A stretch of 64,000 nucleotides of DNA, from the NCBI GenBank assembly GCA_023053685.1, contig JALIGW010000001.1:224090434-224154433 (forward strand). The letters run 5' to 3'. The notes beneath the pieces are model-generated. The model was given only the letters and a program-made list of their open reading frames with translations, made no database searches and was not told where the DNA came from. Position 1 is the first letter of the stretch; each line of letters opens with the position of its first letter. Source of the DNA: Diadophis punctatus similis (Eukaryota > Chordata > Lepidosauria > Squamata > Dipsadidae). This document shows positions 11,640 through 22,039 of the stretch, one piece after another. A program made the translations under genes and the position numbers.

Positions 11640-12740
11640 TGCTTGGAGACAGCGAGTTCTCGTTCCCAGAGAGCGGCCTACCCCTCGGCTCCCGCCATAT
11701 CTACCTCTCCCAATTATGACATTTATGCTCCAGCTCCTCAGCCCCTCGGAGATCCACCCCCCCACTGGCCTCCCACTCCCTATACAGGCCATGCATCCCA
11801 TTCATATCGAGCCGGGGGTCGTGGCCGAGCCCCCATCTGCTTCTGTTAATACACTCAGCAGAGGGGGCCCAGCCCATTGTCCCCGACTCACTCATTCTAC
11901 TGACTCAGTCTCTTCAATCTATTCATTCAACCTAAACCATCCATATTCTCATATACACCCCCAAGCACCCCCCCCCTTCCAGGTAGCATATAATATAAAG
12001 CAAATAATAATGTAATGCAAACAAAAGTCCGTGCAGGGATATCTAGGAAAGACATGTGTCCATCGTTTGCCATCGTCACCATGGTCCCGGTCCCATAGTC
12101 CTCCACAATACAACGTCCAATCTCGGGGATCGGGAAAAGGCTCATTGATATGAGCGTCAATAATAAGACCCCCAGCGAAGAAATGATAGTTGTATCGAAG
12201 GGGCCGCATTCCAGTCAGAATTTCTCTGTTTCTGTCCACAATAAAGTCTAGCACCAGCACAAATTACAGGCCAGAAAGTACTAACCCAATTAGTCTGTTT
12301 CTTCTTGCCATTAATCATAGTCACACAGATAGTATTAGCCGGCATGGCCCAGTCAGCAGAGAAGGATGTACAAAGGGCCCCATCCACCTTGGTTGCACTC
12401 GATCCCGTAATGGTGGCATTACTCAGAAAATGCCAGATAGTGGAAGAAGACAGGCCACACACGGGGTCAGGGGGATCGTTTATATCTCAGTTATAATAAC
12501 CCCGGGGGAAGAGAAGAAAAGACTGTAGAGAGGCCGGCTGACATGGAGGGGAGGGAGTTGATGATAATAATAATAAGGCCAGTTGAAAACGTAATAAGTG
12601 ATAAGGCCAGTTAAAGAAATTGTGTTCCAAACAACTGGGAGTCAAACGATAAATCAGCGACCACATAAAACGGGTCACGCCTGAAGGAACCAACAAACAT
12701 TCATTCCAACCTCACCATCCTCCAGATGCCAATTTCTAAT
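11640..12740 (-). other. Unassigned segment upstream of CR1, possible 5' region or ORF1 remnant
   Basis: On the - strand, two overlapping frames (12462-12157, then 12260-11949) read as protein-like sequence without low complexity, including TIWHFLSNATITG and FIVDRNREILTGM. They would join through one frameshift near 12250. No zinc finger, RRM or other domain is recognised. The position just 5' of the CR1 endonuclease suggests CR1 ORF1 or 5' UTR, but a separate inserted sequence is equally possible. Confidence 0.35.
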
Positions 12741-12859
12741 TCCTCAGGATGTTATGTATATAAACAACATCAGATATAAAAAAACAGGATGTTCCTCTGA
12801 AAATGTTAACTTCCCTTCCTTGTTGTTCCGTGTCCCTTGTTATTATGGTAGTTTGCAAT

Positions 12860-13086
12860 TGTAGTTATTTGCAATCTCACGGCGGAAACGAAGCAGTAAT
12901 GGCACCTCTGTTTGAAGTTCAGCATTTCACAGCTTCAGAACTTTGGAGCTTCAAAAACCCCAATCCTCCAAAAGTTGTGGGTGCTCCAATAGTTATTTGC
13001 AGTCTCACGGAGGAAACGAAGAAGAGATGGCGCCTCTGTTTGAAGTTCGGCATTTCGCAGCTTCAGCACTTCAGAGACCCCAATCT
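12860..13086 (+). repeat. Two ~100-bp direct repeats
   Basis: The segments 12860-12965 and 12989-13086 are clearly alike, sharing TAGTTATTTGCA at the start and CCTCTGTTTGAAGTTC in the middle and ending in CCCCAATC. They differ by scattered substitutions and a short indel. Confidence 0.8.
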
Positions 13087-13179
13087 TTAAAAAAAGACGA
13101 TTTCCGTTCGTCTCGTTGTTCCCTGGGTTCTCCTCATTCCTCAGCACATGCAAAGATGATATGTTTCAGGCTAAATCCA

Positions 13180-13550
13180 CCGAAATTCAGCCAAATTTCG
13201 GATTTTGGGAGAACAGAGCTGCTCTCCCCTCGCCCGCCCGTCGTGGCTCCACCCCGGAAGTGATTAATTAAGGAAGCCCCTCTAGAACCTTTATCCTCAG
13301 CTGCGGCAGCCCAAGCTCAGGTTCCAGCGCCGGCGGGGAAGGAAGGAGGGAAGCGAGTGAAGAGGAAGAAGCGGCAGCGGCCGTCTCAGTGCCGTTTATG
13401 TGTCTATGTGTCTATGTGTCTATGTGAGAGAAGCTGCGGCGCGCGCGGCCTCTGCTCGCTGCTGTGCAGGTGCACTGCGCCCCTGCTGCCTTCTCCCTGC
13501 TGTGGTGCCAGGGCTGAAGCGAGGTGGGGAAGAATCTTGTTTATAATCTT
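13180..13550. promoter_or_regulatory. CpG-rich stretch, candidate old promoter or LINE 5' UTR
   Basis: GC- and CpG-dense sequence in an AT-rich setting, including a GGCGCGCGCGG run near 13438 and a short TGTCTA repeat near 13397-13425. No downstream host exon is recognised, and such blocks also occur in LINE 5' ends. The open frame 13357-13554 has no motif. Confidence 0.3.
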
Positions 13551-13957
13551 GTAACAAAAAATAAGTCTCTAGTAATCACTGCAGTCTCATCCACCCCATA
13601 TTCCAGAGATGTTTCAATCCTATTAATTCCAATACAACAAAGATGATGGAATGGATGGAATGAACCAAGGAGTTTCCCTTGTGCAAGGTAACCAAAGGTG
13701 CCCACCATCTTAGAGTCTCCTCATGGAGAGCTGCTGTCTAGAGCAGTGGTCACCAACCGGTGGTCCACATACCACTGGTGGCCCGCAAGAAAAATTTGGT
13801 GGTCCACAGATAAATCTTTGCATTTCTCTCAATGAGCCCGGCCGAAGTTCCCGTGCCACTCGTGATTCAGTGCTTTAACTCCCAGGGACAGGCTGGGGTC
13901 CTTCAGGCAGTTAGCTTGGCAGCCTGTTAGTGGAGAGAAGCACCCGGGGTCAACCTT

Positions 13958-14114
13958 AGCTTTGCTGTCCATTGCAGATGCTAGATCGGCCCCCTGCAAA
14001 CTCTCATCTCTCGAGGAGCCCGGCCGAAGTTTCCCGCGCCGCTTCAGCGAGCACTCCTCGAGAGACGAGAGTTTGCAGGGGGGCGATCTAGCATCTGCAA
14101 TGGACAGCAAAGCT
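13958..14114. repeat. Long inverted repeat (two ~61-bp arms)
   Basis: Arms at 13958-14018 and 14054-14114 are complementary with few mismatches and are separated by about 35 bases. They start at AGCTTTGCTGTCC and meet at a CTCGAGGAG core. A transcript could form a long hairpin. Confidence 0.85.
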
Positions 14115-14215
14115 AGGACTGACTCCGGCTGCTTTTCTCAGCTGTAGTGCTTCCCGGACGCGGTTCACTGCTCTAAGCCCCAAGCGGCAGGAGACGAGGA
14201 GCAGATCCTCACCCA

Positions 14216-14518
14216 GGTGCAGGAAAGGAAAGAAGGGAAGGGAATGGAAGGGAGGGGAGGGGAGGGGAGGAAAGGGAGGGGAGGGGAGGGAGGGGAGGGG
14301 AGGGGAGGAAAAGAAAAGAAAAGAAAGGGAGGGACAGAAAGGAAAGGAAAGAAGGAAAGGGGGGAAGGGAAGGGAGGAGAGGGGAGGAAAGGAAAGAAGG
14401 GAAAGGAAGGGAAAGCAAGGGAAGGAAAGGAAAGGGAAGGAAAGGGGAGCAGGGAGGAAAGGAAAGGGAAGGGAAGGGAAGGGGGGAAGGGAGGGGAGGG
14501 GGGAAGGGAGGGGAGGGA
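14216..14518 (+). repeat. G/A-only purine tract
   Basis: About 300 bases of GGGA/GGAAA units, nearly free of pyrimidines, inside the outer hAT MITE. Runs of three or four G could form quadruplexes. The open frames here are low-complexity artefacts. Confidence 0.92.
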
Positions 14519-15059
14519 CTAGAGTTACAGCTCTGGAATATGGAACTGATTTTCCCACCAACATCAGCAAGCCACCGTCAGTCTGCCCATCTTCATTTTC
14601 CTTCACTCAGATTGATGAAGCTTCTTGAGAGAAGGAAAACAAAAGAGGTTTCCAGGCTGTGTGCCTGGACCAGGCACTTTCTCTCGGGCCTCCCACACAG
14701 AGGCCTCCCAGAAGCAGACAGGTAGGCCTGAAAGGCAGCCAAGCTTCTTCCCCCCCACAGTGGCCCACGGGATTTAAAATTATGAATTTAGTGGTCCCTG
14801 AGGTCCAAAAGGTTGGACATCCCTGGTCAGTGGTGAAATCTAAAAATTGTCCCTACCGGTTCTGTGGATGTGGCTTATTTTGTGGGTGTGGCTTGAAGGT
14901 CAGGTGGGCGTGGCTTCAGGTGGGCTTGCTTGGTGGTCATGTGACTGGGTGGCCGTGCTTGGTAGTCAGGTGACTGGGTGGGCGTGGCCAACTTGTAAAA
15001 TGTGGTGAAACTCACTTAACAACACTCTTGCTTAGCAACCAAAATTTTGGGCTCATAAG

Positions 15060-15330
15060 TTTTCTTTCTTTCCTTCTTTCCCCTTCTTTCCTTTCCTTTT
15101 TTCTTTTTCTTTCTTTCTTCCTTTCTTTTTCTTTCTTTTCTTCTTTCTTCTTCCTTCCTTCCTTCTTTCCTTCCTTCTTCCTTTCCTTTCTTTTCCTTTC
15201 CCCTCCTTTCCTTTCCATTCCCCTCCTTTCCTTTCCTTTCCCCTCCCCTCCCTTTCCTTTCTTCCTTCTTTCCTTTCCTTCTTTCTTTTTTTGTCTCTCT
15301 CTCCCTTCCTCTTTCTCTCTCTCTTTCTCT
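15060..15330 (+). repeat. C/T-only pyrimidine tract
   Basis: About 270 bases of TTCC/TTTC sequence inside the inner hAT MITE. Reading frames here on both strands reflect composition only. Confidence 0.9.
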
Positions 15331-15756
15331 CAGCAGCGGGAGAAGGAAAAAAGTGCTTTGGGAGGGTGGGCGGCCCGGCAGCGGCATGTCTCCTGTCATG
15401 TGCAGGCATGTGCAGCCCCGCCGGCGTGCTGCTCCTCAAGCAATGGACGCCAAGCCCGCGTGTGAGGGGTGCCGGGCGGTCTTCGAGCCTCGCCAGGAAG
15501 GTAAGCCGAGCACGAGATGGGCCCACACACACTCCCGCCTTCCCCTCGCTCCGGCCGTCTCCCGGGATGTGGCGGTGGGTGGAGCTGAGCAGGACAGAGC
15601 CATGGGTGCAGCGCTCGGCAAGAAACGGTGGGCGAGGAGGCGCGCCCAATTGTCTCGTTCATGCCATGGGGCAGATGGGATAGAAGAAGCGCGGTTGAAC
15701 GGGGCCGGGCAGCGCAGCCTATTGTGCCTTTGGTGCGTTTTCCTGCGCGTTGCAGT

Positions 15757-16325
15757 TCCGGGATGGCAGAGATCTTGCTTGGGAGAGCCAGCAGCAGCGG
15801 CACAGCGCCATCCCGGAACTACGCCTTCGGAGAGCCCAAGCAAGAAAGTTCTCCGCCATCCCGGAACTTTGCTGTGCCAGGGAAGAGTGCAACGGGTCTT
15901 CCTCCCTCCACCACCACCAGCGTCGGCGTTACCTTCTTCTGCTTCTGTGGCAGCGGCGCAGTTTTGGGATGGCGGAGAGCTTGCTTGGGAGAGCCAGCGG
16001 TGGTGGCAGAACTTGCTTCGGAGAGCCCAAGAAAGCAAACTCTCCATCATCCCAGAACTTCACCATGCCGAGGAAGAGCACAGCGGGTCTTCCTCCTCCT
16101 CCCGCCACCGCCAGCATCGAGCTTACCATCTTCTGCTGCGGCGGCAATGGTGGTGAACTTTCGGGATGGCGGAGAGCTTGCTTGACAGAGCCAGCGGCAG
16201 TGGCAGAACTTGCTTTGGAGAGCCCAAGCAAGCAAGCTCTCCGCCATCCTGGAACTTCGCCATGCTGGGGAAGAGCACGCAGGTCTTCCCCCACTACCAC
16301 CACCAGTGTCGGCCTTACCTCAGGA
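15757..16325 (+). repeat. Tandem GC-rich repeat, three ~170-200-bp units
   Basis: Units start near 15757, 15960 and 16161. Each has a 'GGGATGGC..GAGAGCTTGCTTG' type start, then 'GAGAGCCCAAG', a 'CATCCCGGAACT' block, 'GGGTCTTCC' and a CACCACC stretch ending in CTTACC. A degraded partial unit continues at about 16430-16600 after the CAAT array. Confidence 0.75.
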
Positions 16326-16353
16326 GTCCCTCGGGAGTGGGGTGGCATATAAG

Positions 16354-16356
<3 letters not shown>

Positions 16357-16424
<68 letters not shown>
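16357..16424 (+). repeat. (CAAT)n microsatellite
   Basis: About 17 uninterrupted tetranucleotide copies. Confidence 0.97.
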
Positions 16425-16425
<1 letters not shown>

Positions 16426-17166
16426 CCTTCTACTGTGGCAGAGGCGGGGGGAAGACAGGCAGACAGGTCTTCCTCCCTCCCCCCCCCCCCACCAGCTGAG
16501 GCCTTACCTTCTACTGCGGAGACGGAGGCGGAGGTGGAGGCGGAGGGGAAGGCATGCGGATGGGTCTTCCTCTCCCCCGCCAGCATCGGTCTTACCTTGC
16601 TGAGGCAAGCGGATGTCCCCAGGCTGCTGCACATGCACATGGGCACCGCAGTGCTGGCTGTCCCTCATGACATCAGCCTTGCCGGGATAGGGCCATGCTG
16701 GGATAGGGCCAGGCCAGCCTGATGTCATGAGGGAGCGCCAGGACTGCGGTGCGCATGTTCAGCATCCCAGGACATCCGCTCGCAGAGTGAGCGAGCAGCG
16801 ACCGGGGGAGCGGTTCAGGGGTATGGCCAGCCAACCATCGCTACCAGTTCTCCGAACCATGTGTCGCCGCCACTACTGGTACGCAAGAACCAATCTGAAC
16901 CAGGAGCATTTCACCCCTGCCCCTGGTCTAGAGTGCTTGGAGGCAATCTCAAGTCCTCTCCTTGTCCAAAGAGAAATGCTGACTTTGCCACTGATTCCCT
17001 GAAAGTCTGGTAAGTCCAAATTTGTTAATGCCAATAATAATCCAAATAATATATAGTATATAGCAAATATATCTTAACAGTTGATGGAAATTAAAATTTT
17101 CAATGTAGATTAGCAGCTACCTTACAAGCCAATATTTATATTAAAGCAGATTCCAAAAATCATAAG

Positions 17167-18176
17167 TACCGTATTTTTTGGATTATAAGACGCACCCTTT
17201 TACCACCCAAAAGAGGGTGAAAACTTGGGTGTGTCTTATACACCGAATGTAGCCCCACCCACCCAGCCACCCCCACCCTTTGGCCTCTGTCTTCCAGTAA
17301 TTTACCTGTTTGCAGCAAAGAGGGAAGAGCCTGTAAAGCCAAGCAAGTCAGTAGCAGCTTCCCGACCTACAGCTGATTTGCCACGTGCTAAAATCAAAGC
17401 GAAACTAGCTTGCAAAGAGGCAAATAGCTGGGAGAGACATGCAGATTTTTATTTTCTGCTGAACTGAATGCAAGGGGGTAAGTGAATAACTATAAATGTC
17501 TGTAGAATGTTCAAATTATTAGACATATTTTTTAAAGACTGCTTTATTATTGTTCTAGAGCCAGGGGTTTCCAACCTTGGCAATTTTAAGACTTGTGGAC
17601 TTCAACTCCCAGAATTCCACAGCCAGCTTTGTTAGCTTTGCTGGCTGTGGAATTCTGGGAGTTGAAGTCCACAAATCTTAAAGTTGCCAAGGTGGGAGAC
17701 CCCTGTAAATCTAGACAACTTAACAAAATAAAGAAGCTTTTTAAAATAAATGCTTGCTCTGAAGAGGCTCAGTGCTATTGTATCTTCTTTTAAATAATAG
17801 AGAATAATGTATACTTCCAGAAATTTTAATTAATTTTAACAGCTCTGTACAAGTATAGTCTGAAATGTAACAGTGTCCTGTTTAGTATTAGAGTTAAATC
17901 CTGACTTACCTTGGATTAGATCTATTTAAATAATTGGGAAGAGTTAGTGTGACTACATTTAAGAAAACTTTCTGGCATAATGTACATTTCTCCAATTCTT
18001 TGCTATTTCTATGGGTCAGGCACACATGCACAGAAATACACAGCAAACATATATCATCTGTGCTATTTGCTGTTTGCTGTTTGGCAAATTGCTGGGAGGC
18101 AGAGGCCTTTTTTCCTTCCCCAAAACTAAGGTGCGTCTTATACTCCGGTGCGTCTTATACTCCGAAAAATACGGTA
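17167..18176. mobile_element. TA-flanked MITE (Tc1/mariner-like ends)
   Basis: The ends TACCGTATTTTTTGG and CCGAAAAATACGGTA are inverted and bounded by TA. Subterminal ACGCACC / GGTGCGTCTTATAC blocks also mirror one another. The interior is unrelated filler and holds a smaller palindromic element at 17562-17705. A second copy is at 43386-44875. The superfamily is inferred from the TA duplication only. Confidence 0.8.
17562..17705. mobile_element. Short palindromic MITE nested in the TA-flanked MITE
   Basis: The left half CAGGGGTTTCCAACC mirrors the right half, which ends GGGAGACCCCTG. The centre mirrors around AGCCAGC/GCTGGCT, with the stem motif ACTTCAACTCCCAGAATTCC present in both orientations. 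The whole 144 bp can fold into one hairpin. No clear target duplication was found. The same stem motif recurs at 44290-44690. Confidence 0.75.
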
Positions 18177-18369
18177 TAAGAAAGATTCAAGGATCTTTAC
18201 TGTATAAAGAAAACTTGTAACCAATTGAAGAGAAAGTCAGGAAGTGATATTACCCACTCAAATAACAAAATGTTTGTTTTAAATTACAAATAAAAACTTT
18301 CATAAAGGGTAAGAAAGCATCTGAGAATGCCCAAAGGCTATAAACCTATACATCTTAAGCTAGTATTAT
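18177..18369. other. Unassigned AT-rich spacer
   Basis: Nothing recognisable between the TA-flanked MITE and the next dispersed repeat. Confidence 0.5.
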
Positions 18370-18790
18370 CGTTCATCCTTTTTTACCTTTCTGATTTGTC
18401 ATGAGCGTTTATTACAGAGTCTTAAACCAAACTATTCCTTCACATCTTCCTTATCTTGAATCAAAGTGAGCCTTTGATGAATCCACCAATGGCTGCCTCA
18501 CTCAATATGGCCCTTTCAATTGGTCCATTATTCATCCCCGGTCACATCTTCGATGGGGTGAAATTATGGAAGAGAGCTTCTTGGCTATTGCTTGGGAGGA
18601 TCAATGAGAACAAGGCGACATAAATTAGAGAGAGGAAGTGATGATGCTCAAGTTCAGAAACAAACAAAATTGAGAGAACTGTGGCATTTTCCTGCCTCTA
18701 AAAAAAATGATGCAGACTAATTTGAGAAACACAAGGACACCAAGAATAATGTAAAAAAAAAAGAATTCACCTCCTAAATGGATGGATTAT
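18370..18790 (-). repeat. Unidentified dispersed repeat, copy 1 (inverted)
   Basis: This is the reverse complement of about 47560-47950. Shared words include TTTGAGAAACACAAGGACACC, CTCCTAAATGGAT and GGCCCTTTCAATTGGTCCAT. The third copy is at about 53150-53510. No coding motif or terminal repeat was found, so the class is unknown. Confidence 0.7.
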
Positions 18791-18939
18791 ATAAATGGAT
18801 AGGACATCCTCCCCAAGACAATGGAAATCAAGTTTTCTGAATTAGATAAAATAAAACCAGGAATCATGTGTAAAGCAACCAACCGGAAGGAAGGTAGAGT
18901 GCATGAGGTTGAGAAAGAAAAATATAAAATGTGTGCCCC

Positions 18940-19216
18940 CCCCCCATAGACTGTTTTCAGCTGCCAGACTGCTGTAGGAGGCTGTGGGGGCCAAAAACAG
19001 CCCACGTGCAGCCCCTCGTGGCTCATTTTTGGCTACCAGACTGCTATGGGAGGCCATGGGGGCTGAAAACGGGCCAAAAACAGCCCGCCCACAGCCCATT
19101 TTGGCTGGCAGAAGCACTGCCGGTTGGTCCTTTCTTATTTCCAGGCCGGCCCCACAGGCCAGAATTAAGCACCCTGTGGGCCTGATGCTGTCCGCGAGCC
19201 TTGAGTTTGACACCCG
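18940..19216. mobile_element. hAT MITE fragment, same family as 1831-2644
   Basis: The right end, with AGGCCAGAATTAAGCACC and then GAGTTTGACACCCGTG, matches the right end of the MITE at 1831-2644. The left terminal repeat is missing, so it is truncated. Confidence 0.65.
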
Positions 19217-19224
19217 TGTATATA

Positions 19225-19830
19225 GATATACACTGAAGGGGTTTTCAGTCTTGTAAAAAAGTAATTGTTGTTCCTTCCAGAATCAAACATGTCAATCTTG
19301 TCTGGTATTCAGAGACACTAGAATATCGTTACAGAAGGGCAATAAGGAATTTAGTGCACTAGAAACAAAATCTTATGAAAAATGCTGCAAAACTGGGGAA
19401 ATTTATCCTTGAGAAGACTGAGGATGAATAGGATACATTCTTTGCTTTTCAGGAAATACTCCAAATGGAGTTTAAAGTCAACAAATATGTCAGATTGCAT
19501 GCCTGTCTAAATACCGTATAAAGAAAAATTACTTTCCTTTCAAAGAAGAGACACCCAAAGTCCTGACTTTGATCCTCAATGACCTCAAGGAATAGTAGCG
19601 ACACCTCTGGCTCATCAATGGATGAGAAAAAGATATGGAAGGGACTCTCAAGGTTCTCCAACTTCTGATAGTGACAAAGTAAGGCCTCAGTTTAAATGGA
19701 CTTGGGTTAGCAGACTCCGATTGAATAGATAAAATATGACGGCTATGAGTTATAGCAGCACATAAATCTACAGTAATCTTTAATTATGATGAACCTACAT
19801 TGTGATATTGGTGTTACATTGGGAGGGAGG
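19225..19830. other. Unassigned sequence
   Basis: AT-rich, with no recognised element, exon or long frame on either strand. Confidence 0.5.
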
Positions 19831-20120
19831 CAGAGGTGGTATTCAGCAGGTTCTGACCAGTTCTGGAGAACCGGTAGCGGAAATTTTGAGTAGTTCAGAG
19901 AACCGGTAAATACCACCTCTGACTGGCCCCACCCCCATCTATTCTCTGCCTCCCGAGTCCCAGCTGATTGGGAGGAAATGGGGATTTTGCAGTATCCTTC
20001 CCCTGGAGTGGGGAGGGAATGGAGATTTTACAGTATCCTTTCCCTGCCATGCCCACCAAGCCACGCCCACCAAGCCATGCCCACAGAACCGGTAATAAAA
20101 AAAATTGAATCCCACCACTG
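19831..20120. mobile_element. hAT-like MITE of the GGTGGTATTCAGCAGG type
   Basis: Starts CAGAGGTGGTATTCAGC and ends ATTGAATCCCACCACTG, an imperfect inverted pair. Inside are AACCGG-rich blocks and repeated CCACGCCCACCAAG units typical of this squamate family. The flanking G-rich bases make the 8-bp duplication uncertain. Confidence 0.7.
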
Positions 20121-20299
20121 GGGGGGGGGGTTATTCCTTTTGATTTTTATTAATGAGCATTGCCCAGTTATAAATGATTTGGGCTGCCTCATAAAATCAT
20201 TAAATGAGAGTAAAGTTGAATTTCTCATGTAGGACTGTATTCTGGGCACAAAAAATGCCATCTGCCATTTAATGGACTTTGGGATTTTAGACCCCCTCC

Positions 20300-20712
20300 C
20301 CTTTGCCTTCTGTCCAGTTGCTCAATGTCAAACAGAAGCCTCAGAGATTGAGGCAGGGACAAACACCCGGGTCCTCACTTCTTCTGCTGAAGCATGTGGT
20401 GAAACATTAACAGCAAAGACAGCACCAGAACTCTACACAGCATGTAAGCACACTGAAAAGCCAGGAGAGTTTGTCTATATGAAATCACAGGAACTGGCCG
20501 AATGAATGATTAAAACCCTTCCCAGAAACAATGCCTTAGAAGTTCACAAGCCAGAAACGGAAAGGGCCTCTAAAGTTATTTCATCCCAGTATCAAGTACA
20601 ATTCCTGTATGAGGAGCCAGGCCTTGAGCCAAGCAGAACTTCAGAAAAGCCTTCACGTGTTTATAGGCCGATGGTGGAGATCAAGGACCCTCCTTCTCCA
20701 GCCCCACTTTAA
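20300..20712 (+). pseudogene. Possible decayed exon or retrocopy of unknown origin
   Basis: One frame is open over about 137 codons except for a TGA at 20503-20505. Its composition is protein-like, not low complexity, with stretches such as CKHTEKPGEFVYMKSQ and YRPMVEIKDPP, and ends at TAA 20710-20712. A pyrimidine-rich acceptor-like site (TTCTGTCCAG) precedes it near 20305-20314. I do not recognise the family, and chance openness cannot be excluded. Confidence 0.3.
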
Positions 20713-20720
20713 GCTCAGCT

Positions 20721-22035
20721 GAACGGCCTCTTCCTCTCCAGGACACATTTAGTCCCCGCAGAAATTACAAGTAACTGTAAAGTCTTTCCCAAAAGCTGCA
20801 CGTTTTGGCAAAGCACTGGTTCCTCCAAGACAAGTCTATCACACAAATATGTACCTCAAAATCCAACCTTCCCATATTTAAAGTTTTCAATGTGAGGCTT
20901 ACCATTCTGTGGTGAAGTAAAGGAGGTTGAAAGGTAAATTGATTCTGAATTTGTAAACAGAGAGATAAAGCTTCGTCCTCAGTCCTCCGGTTAAAAAACA
21001 CTTTCGTTTTCAAACGTGCCCCTCCCTTCCTTCTTGTAGCTTATTGGGTGAGTCGCGTTTCCTGTGCAGCTGCTTCAAGAAAGGAAGTTTCACACCAGTT
21101 CTGCTTATCGGATATAAAAAACTGGACTTAAAAGCCTTGAAGATGCCTCGTCTCCACAAAGCTTTAAATAAATAAAGTAAATAAAATAAGTGAAGGCACC
21201 CACTTGCTGTTTCACTTAGGTCTTCCACGCCTTTCCTGCTTCTTTCTCAACCTCCTACAGAGTTGTAATACCAGGAAAGAGTTTGGAGACATGTGCAGAT
21301 TCTTTTTCTCCCATTTGCAAGAAATGCAGAGAAGGCTACAGGGAAAACAAAGCTCTTCTCCTGAGGGGAACCCTTGCTGCTCATACAAGCCAAGAAAATG
21401 CTCCCCTTTTTCAGCTCCATCTCCATGTAGGATTGGTGTGGCTGGTCTGAGTCAGAGAAACTCCCATTTTCGTTTAAGCTCAAGTCTCTGTTCCATTTTG
21501 GGGCCTCTCGCCCAGCCTCTCCTTGCCACGCCGGGCCCCACTTCACCCCTCCCCTCCCAGCCACTCCTTGTCATGCCCGGCCACTCACCTCGCCGGAGCA
21601 AGTAGTTTTCAATGTTCGCCTTGTGCAAATAAATAACAAACATCTTGACTTCAGGTTTGATGCATCTTGCAAAGTATTACTGCTCATTCTAGTCTCCTTT
21701 CCTACTAACAGGTCCATCTCAGATTGTCATTTGCTACAATCTCTCCTATCTTTTGCATCATTTTATTGGAGATTATTCTGAAATGCTATCTGTGATGTTT
21801 GCAGCTTTACAAGTGATAAACCATAAAGTTGGACCCCTGGAGGAGGGAGTGGTATTCCTGGTAGGTTCCAGAACCATCAGATCTACCCTGAACTATATCC
21901 TTTCAGGAATGCAAATTGGGGAAGGGAATTGGGAGACATGTAGTAGAAGCACTGATATTTAAACCTGCCTGTAGCAAAAGGACCTGGAATATGGTGCGAC
22001 TTTGTATTGGTAGAAGGGAGCTGTAATTTGGCTGA
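20721..22035. other. Unassigned sequence
   Basis: No reliable exon. Open frames at 21204-21643 run through C-rich stretches on both strands without motifs. Confidence 0.45.
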
Positions 22036-22039
22036 GAGG

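Larger units (their letters stand above)
2700..11640 (-). mobile_element. CR1 LINE, decayed, split by a Ty3/gypsy insertion
   Basis: A CR1 non-LTR retrotransposon read on the - strand. Its 3' end is near 2700-2780 (an AATTTAA-type tail followed by the typical CR1 terminal sequence), its reverse transcriptase lies at 2890-3206 and 9116-10910, and its endonuclease at 10910-11620. The gypsy element 3212-9110 sits between CR1 codons with a 5-bp GCCAG duplication; removing it restores CR1 continuity. Stops and a frameshift show the copy is dead. The 5' limit above 11640 is unclear. Confidence 0.88.
13744..14825. mobile_element. hAT-type MITE (outer element of a nested pair)
   Basis: The left end CAGTGGTCACCAACC and right end GGTTGGACATCCCTG are inverted repeats. 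Its 8-bp duplication GTCTAGAG lies intact at 13736-13743. On the right it is split: gt at 14826-14827 and ctagag after the inner element at 16928-16933. The interior holds a long inverted repeat and a ~300-nt purine tract. Confidence 0.8.
14828..16919. mobile_element. hAT-type MITE (inner element of a nested pair)
   Basis: The ends CAGTGGTGAAAT and ATTTCACCCCTG are inverted repeats. Flanking 8-mers tccctggt (14820-14827) and cccctggt (16920-16927) match at 7 of 8 bases. It landed at the very right edge of the outer MITE, splitting that element's own duplication. Inside are a pyrimidine tract (15060-15330), three ~200-bp GC-rich repeat units and a (CAAT)n array. There is no transposase. Confidence 0.85.

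Noticed and set aside
14217..14522. Open frames of 69-170 codons on both strands across the G/A tract
   Set aside because: Two-letter composition (only E/G/K/R or F/L/P/S residues) and no stop by composition alone.
15757..16325. Repeat-spacer look of a CRISPR-like array
   Set aside because: Units are ~200 bp tandem repeats inside a eukaryotic MITE, with no short constant repeats or cas genes.
15291..16722. Overlapping GC-rich frames of 130-267 codons on both strands
   Set aside because: All lie in the inner MITE and its tandem repeats; the same repeat gives open frames in every phase.
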